From Maribacter sp. (GTDB lineage Bacteria > Bacteroidota > Bacteroidia > Flavobacteriales > Flavobacteriaceae), in NCBI GenBank assembly GCA_013001935.1, contig JABDKZ010000435.1:1-8225 (forward strand): DNA of 8,225 nucleotides, read 5' to 3'. The notes below the pieces were generated by a model that saw only the letters and a program-made list of their open reading frames with translations, searched no databases and was not told where the DNA came from. Positions 6,998 to 8,225 of the stretch are shown here, piece by piece. How positions within the stretch are numbered: position 1 is the stretch's first letter; every line of letters starts with the position of its first letter. Both the position numbers and the translations under genes were made by a program.

Positions 6998-7031
6998 AAA
7001 AAAACCCCCAATGCATATGCATTGGGGGTTT
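6998..7031 (-). terminator. strong intrinsic terminator of the cold shock gene, perfect 30-bp palindrome
   Basis: Bases 7002-7031 form a perfect inverted repeat with a CCCCC/GGGGG clamp and the self-complementary centre ATGCATATGCAT. Read on the minus strand, the hairpin runs into seven T (complement of A 6998-7004). It starts 24 bp past the cold shock gene's stop. On the plus strand only a weak T tract follows, so it mainly serves the minus strand and also shields the small peptide genes beyond it. Confidence 0.9.
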
Positions 7032-7055
7032 ATATAAAAAAGTTATAATCGTTAC

Positions 7056-7250
7056 CTAGTCAACTACTTTCACATTAACGGCGTTCAATCCTTTTTTACC
7101 TTGTTGTAGTTCAAATTCTACAACATCACCTTCACGAACTTCGTCGATTAAGCCAGAAATGTGTACAAAATGATCTTCGTTCGAACCATCTTCAGTTATA
7201 AAACCATATCCTTTGGAATCATTGAAGAATTTAACTGTTCCTTTACTCAT
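7056..7250 (-). CDS. cold shock protein (CspA family, single CSD)
   Basis: The 64-residue protein is a single cold shock domain, a five-strand OB fold that binds single-stranded RNA and DNA and melts RNA structure. It begins MSKGTVKFFND, has RNP1 as KGYGFI (13-18) and RNP2 as HFVHIS (27-32), and ends with the usual GKKGLNAVNVKVV. The normal family length is 64-70 residues, so it is complete. The RNP2 region reads EDHFVHIS, with histidine where many Csps have isoleucine, leucine or valine before F. A -7 element lies 30 bp upstream and a strong terminator follows, so it can be transcribed alone. The leader would be only about 23 nt, unlike the long structured leader of Escherichia coli cspA. 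Whether it is cold-induced or constitutive cannot be told. Confidence 0.96.
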   Translation of the reverse strand: MSKGTVKFFNDSKGYGFITEDGSNEDHFVHISGLIDEVREGDVVEFELQQGKKGLNAVNVKVVD

Positions 7251-7279
7251 AATAAAAATATTAAATATTAATTAAAACG

Positions 7280-7287
7280 CAAATGTA
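7280..7287 (-). promoter_or_regulatory. Bacteroidota -7 promoter element TACATTTG for the cold shock gene
   Basis: The minus strand reads TACATTTG, an exact match to TAnnTTTG, 29 bp before the ATG of the cold shock gene. The expected start of transcription is near 7274. No TTG lies at the normal -33 distance; that region is T-rich. Two copies of TTACGC flank the T-run just upstream. Confidence 0.65.
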
Positions 7288-7398
7288 GCGTAAAAAAATT
7301 AAATGCGTAATTATTTGATAGTTATCTTTAGATTAAGCCTACCGTGATTTTTATCAAGTAGGTCTTTCATGTTATAATTACCGTAATAAGAATGATAA

Positions 7399-8037
7399 TT
7401 ATACCGTTGGATCCGGCGTCATTCTTAAATAGGGCTTTATTTCCTCAACGCCCTTAGTAAATAGCTCTTTTGCTTCATTTGTAGGGATGCTGGGGCTCAC
7501 AACAACATCTTGTCCGTGTTCCCAATTCGCAGGAGTGGCAACCTTGTGATAAGCGGTTAATTGCAAAGAATCTACAACCCGTAATAACTCATAAAAATTA
7601 CGACCGGTTGAGGCAGGATAAGTAAGTGTTAGTTTTACGGTCTTATCAGGAGCAATAATGAACACTGAACGCACCGTGAAGTTATTGTCGGCCTTTGGAT
7701 GGATCATATCATACAAATCTGAAACTTTCCTTTCCTCATCCGCAATTATTGGAAAGTTCACCGTTGTATGCTGTACTTCGTTGATATCTTTAATCCACTC
7801 CCTATGTGAATCAGAACCATCAACACTCAATGCCAGCATTTTTACATTACGTTTGTCAAATTCATCCTTGAATTTAGCCGCTGTACCAAGTTCTGTAGTA
7901 CAAACCGGTGTAAAATCTGCAGGATGTGAAAAAAGAATCCCCCAACTATCGCCTAAATAATTATATAAATTGATACTACCCATTGAACTGTCTGCTGTAA
8001 AATCCGGTGCTTTATCACCCAATCTAATTGTTGCCAT
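7399..8037 (-). CDS. 1-Cys peroxiredoxin (Prx6 family)
   Basis: This 212-residue thiol peroxidase reduces hydrogen peroxide and organic hydroperoxides in the cytoplasm. The peroxidatic site is PADFTPVCTTE (39-49) with C46, T43 and P39; H38 precedes it and the conserved R123 lies in VRSVFII. C46 is the only cysteine in the protein, so there is no resolving cysteine and an outside thiol must recycle it. The length, and the long C-terminal part with YPASTGRNFYELLRVVDSLQ and TPANWEHGQDVVV, fit the Prx6 group, not AhpC or BCP. It is divergent from the gene at 8147 and upstream of, and in line with, the cold shock gene, with no strong terminator between them. Some read-through into that gene is possible. 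Confidence 0.95.
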   Translation of the reverse strand: MATIRLGDKAPDFTADSSMGSINLYNYLGDSWGILFSHPADFTPVCTTELGTAAKFKDEFDKRNVKMLALSVDGSDSHREWIKDINEVQHTTVNFPIIADEERKVSDLYDMIHPKADNNFTVRSVFIIAPDKTVKLTLTYPASTGRNFYELLRVVDSLQLTAYHKVATPANWEHGQDVVVSPSIPTNEAKELFTKGVEEIKPYLRMTPDPTV

Positions 8038-8146
8038 TTCTGTATTTTTAAATTGCTAATCAGTTATCATATAAAATTAGTTCTTTGTGTAATTGTACCC
8101 TAAAAGTGGAAGGTTAAAACTGTATTAAATTTTCTATTTTTAGACT

Positions 8147-8225
8147 ATGGAAAACATCGATATTAAAAAATTGCAATATCCTATAGGCCAATTTAACTAT
8201 CCCCCACATGTTACCAAAGAGGTGG
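8147..8225 (+). CDS. YfiT/DinB-like protein, N-terminal end (3' partial)
   Basis: ATG at 8147 opens a frame that runs off the window after 26 codons. The start carries LQYPIGQFNYPPHVTKEV, which resembles the opening of YfiT-type proteins of the DinB superfamily, a four-helix bundle with a three-histidine metal site. These usually begin with L-[RQ]-[YF]-P-[IV]-G-x-[FY] followed by PP or PE. Some members are bacillithiol S-transferases (BstA), and many flavobacteria make bacillithiol, which would suit a place beside a peroxiredoxin. The metal ligands lie beyond the edge, so this rests only on the N-terminal motif. The 109 bp shared with the divergent peroxiredoxin must hold both promoters, but I see no exact TAnnTTTG on either strand. 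Confidence 0.6.
   Translation, partial: MENIDIKKLQYPIGQFNYPPHVTKEV

Noticed and set aside
7311..7370. 19-codon minus-strand frame (starts MKDLLDKNHGRLN) between the peroxiredoxin and cold shock genes
   Set aside because: It is short, has no paralogue or coupling to a neighbour, and no promoter; a chance frame in AT-rich DNA is more likely.
7373..7403. TATAATTA/TAATTATA inverted repeat at the peroxiredoxin 3' end
   Set aside because: It is all A and T with a 15-nt loop and no following T tract; too weak to call a terminator.

Overview
The window looks like chromosomal DNA from a member of the Flavobacteriaceae (Bacteroidota). It is AT-rich and has almost no Shine-Dalgarno sequences. Two genes are preceded by the Bacteroidota -7 promoter element TAnnTTTG. 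The gene families also point there: a DUF6268-type outer membrane barrel, a cyclophilin-FKBP fusion, a flavobacterial-type PPK2, and secreted proteins whose signal peptides end in Gln. Nothing indicates a phage, transposon, CRISPR array or RNA gene; this is ordinary core or shell genome with a few odd small elements.

Layout. Bases 1-2310 (+) hold a tightly packed cluster: the 3' end of an MscS-type mechanosensitive channel, an outer membrane beta-barrel protein overlapping it by 4 bp, and 11 bp later an NtrC-type response regulator that lacks the usual C-terminal DNA-binding domain. A convergent gene at 2317-3003 (-) encodes a secreted, helical, cysteine-containing protein of unknown function with an internal duplication. 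Bases 3204-5479 (+) hold a second coupled pair: polyphosphate kinase 2 and a secreted M28 metallopeptidase, again with a 4-bp ATGA overlap. Next come a TACCTTTG promoter element, a two-domain peptidyl-prolyl isomerase (5600-6532, +) and its intrinsic terminator.

The apparently empty 6533-7055 interval is not empty. Its minus strand carries two very short reading frames (29 and 28 codons) encoding similar single-span membrane peptides, best explained as a tandem duplication. It also holds a perfect 30-bp palindrome that serves as terminator for the next gene. Bases 7056-8037 (-) carry a cold shock protein with its own -7 element and a 1-Cys peroxiredoxin. Divergent from the peroxiredoxin, at the right edge, is the start of a YfiT/DinB-like protein, possibly a bacillithiol transferase.

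How the genes may fit together. The left cluster concerns the envelope (turgor release, outer membrane barrel, signalling). The middle concerns phosphate/energy currency and peptide turnover. The right side concerns protein folding, cold and peroxide/thiol stress. Only the two ATGA-coupled pairs and the close spacing of the regulator directly support co-expression; the rest is neighbourhood. The best candidate for something undescribed is the pair of paralogous micro-membrane-proteins at 6602-6869.
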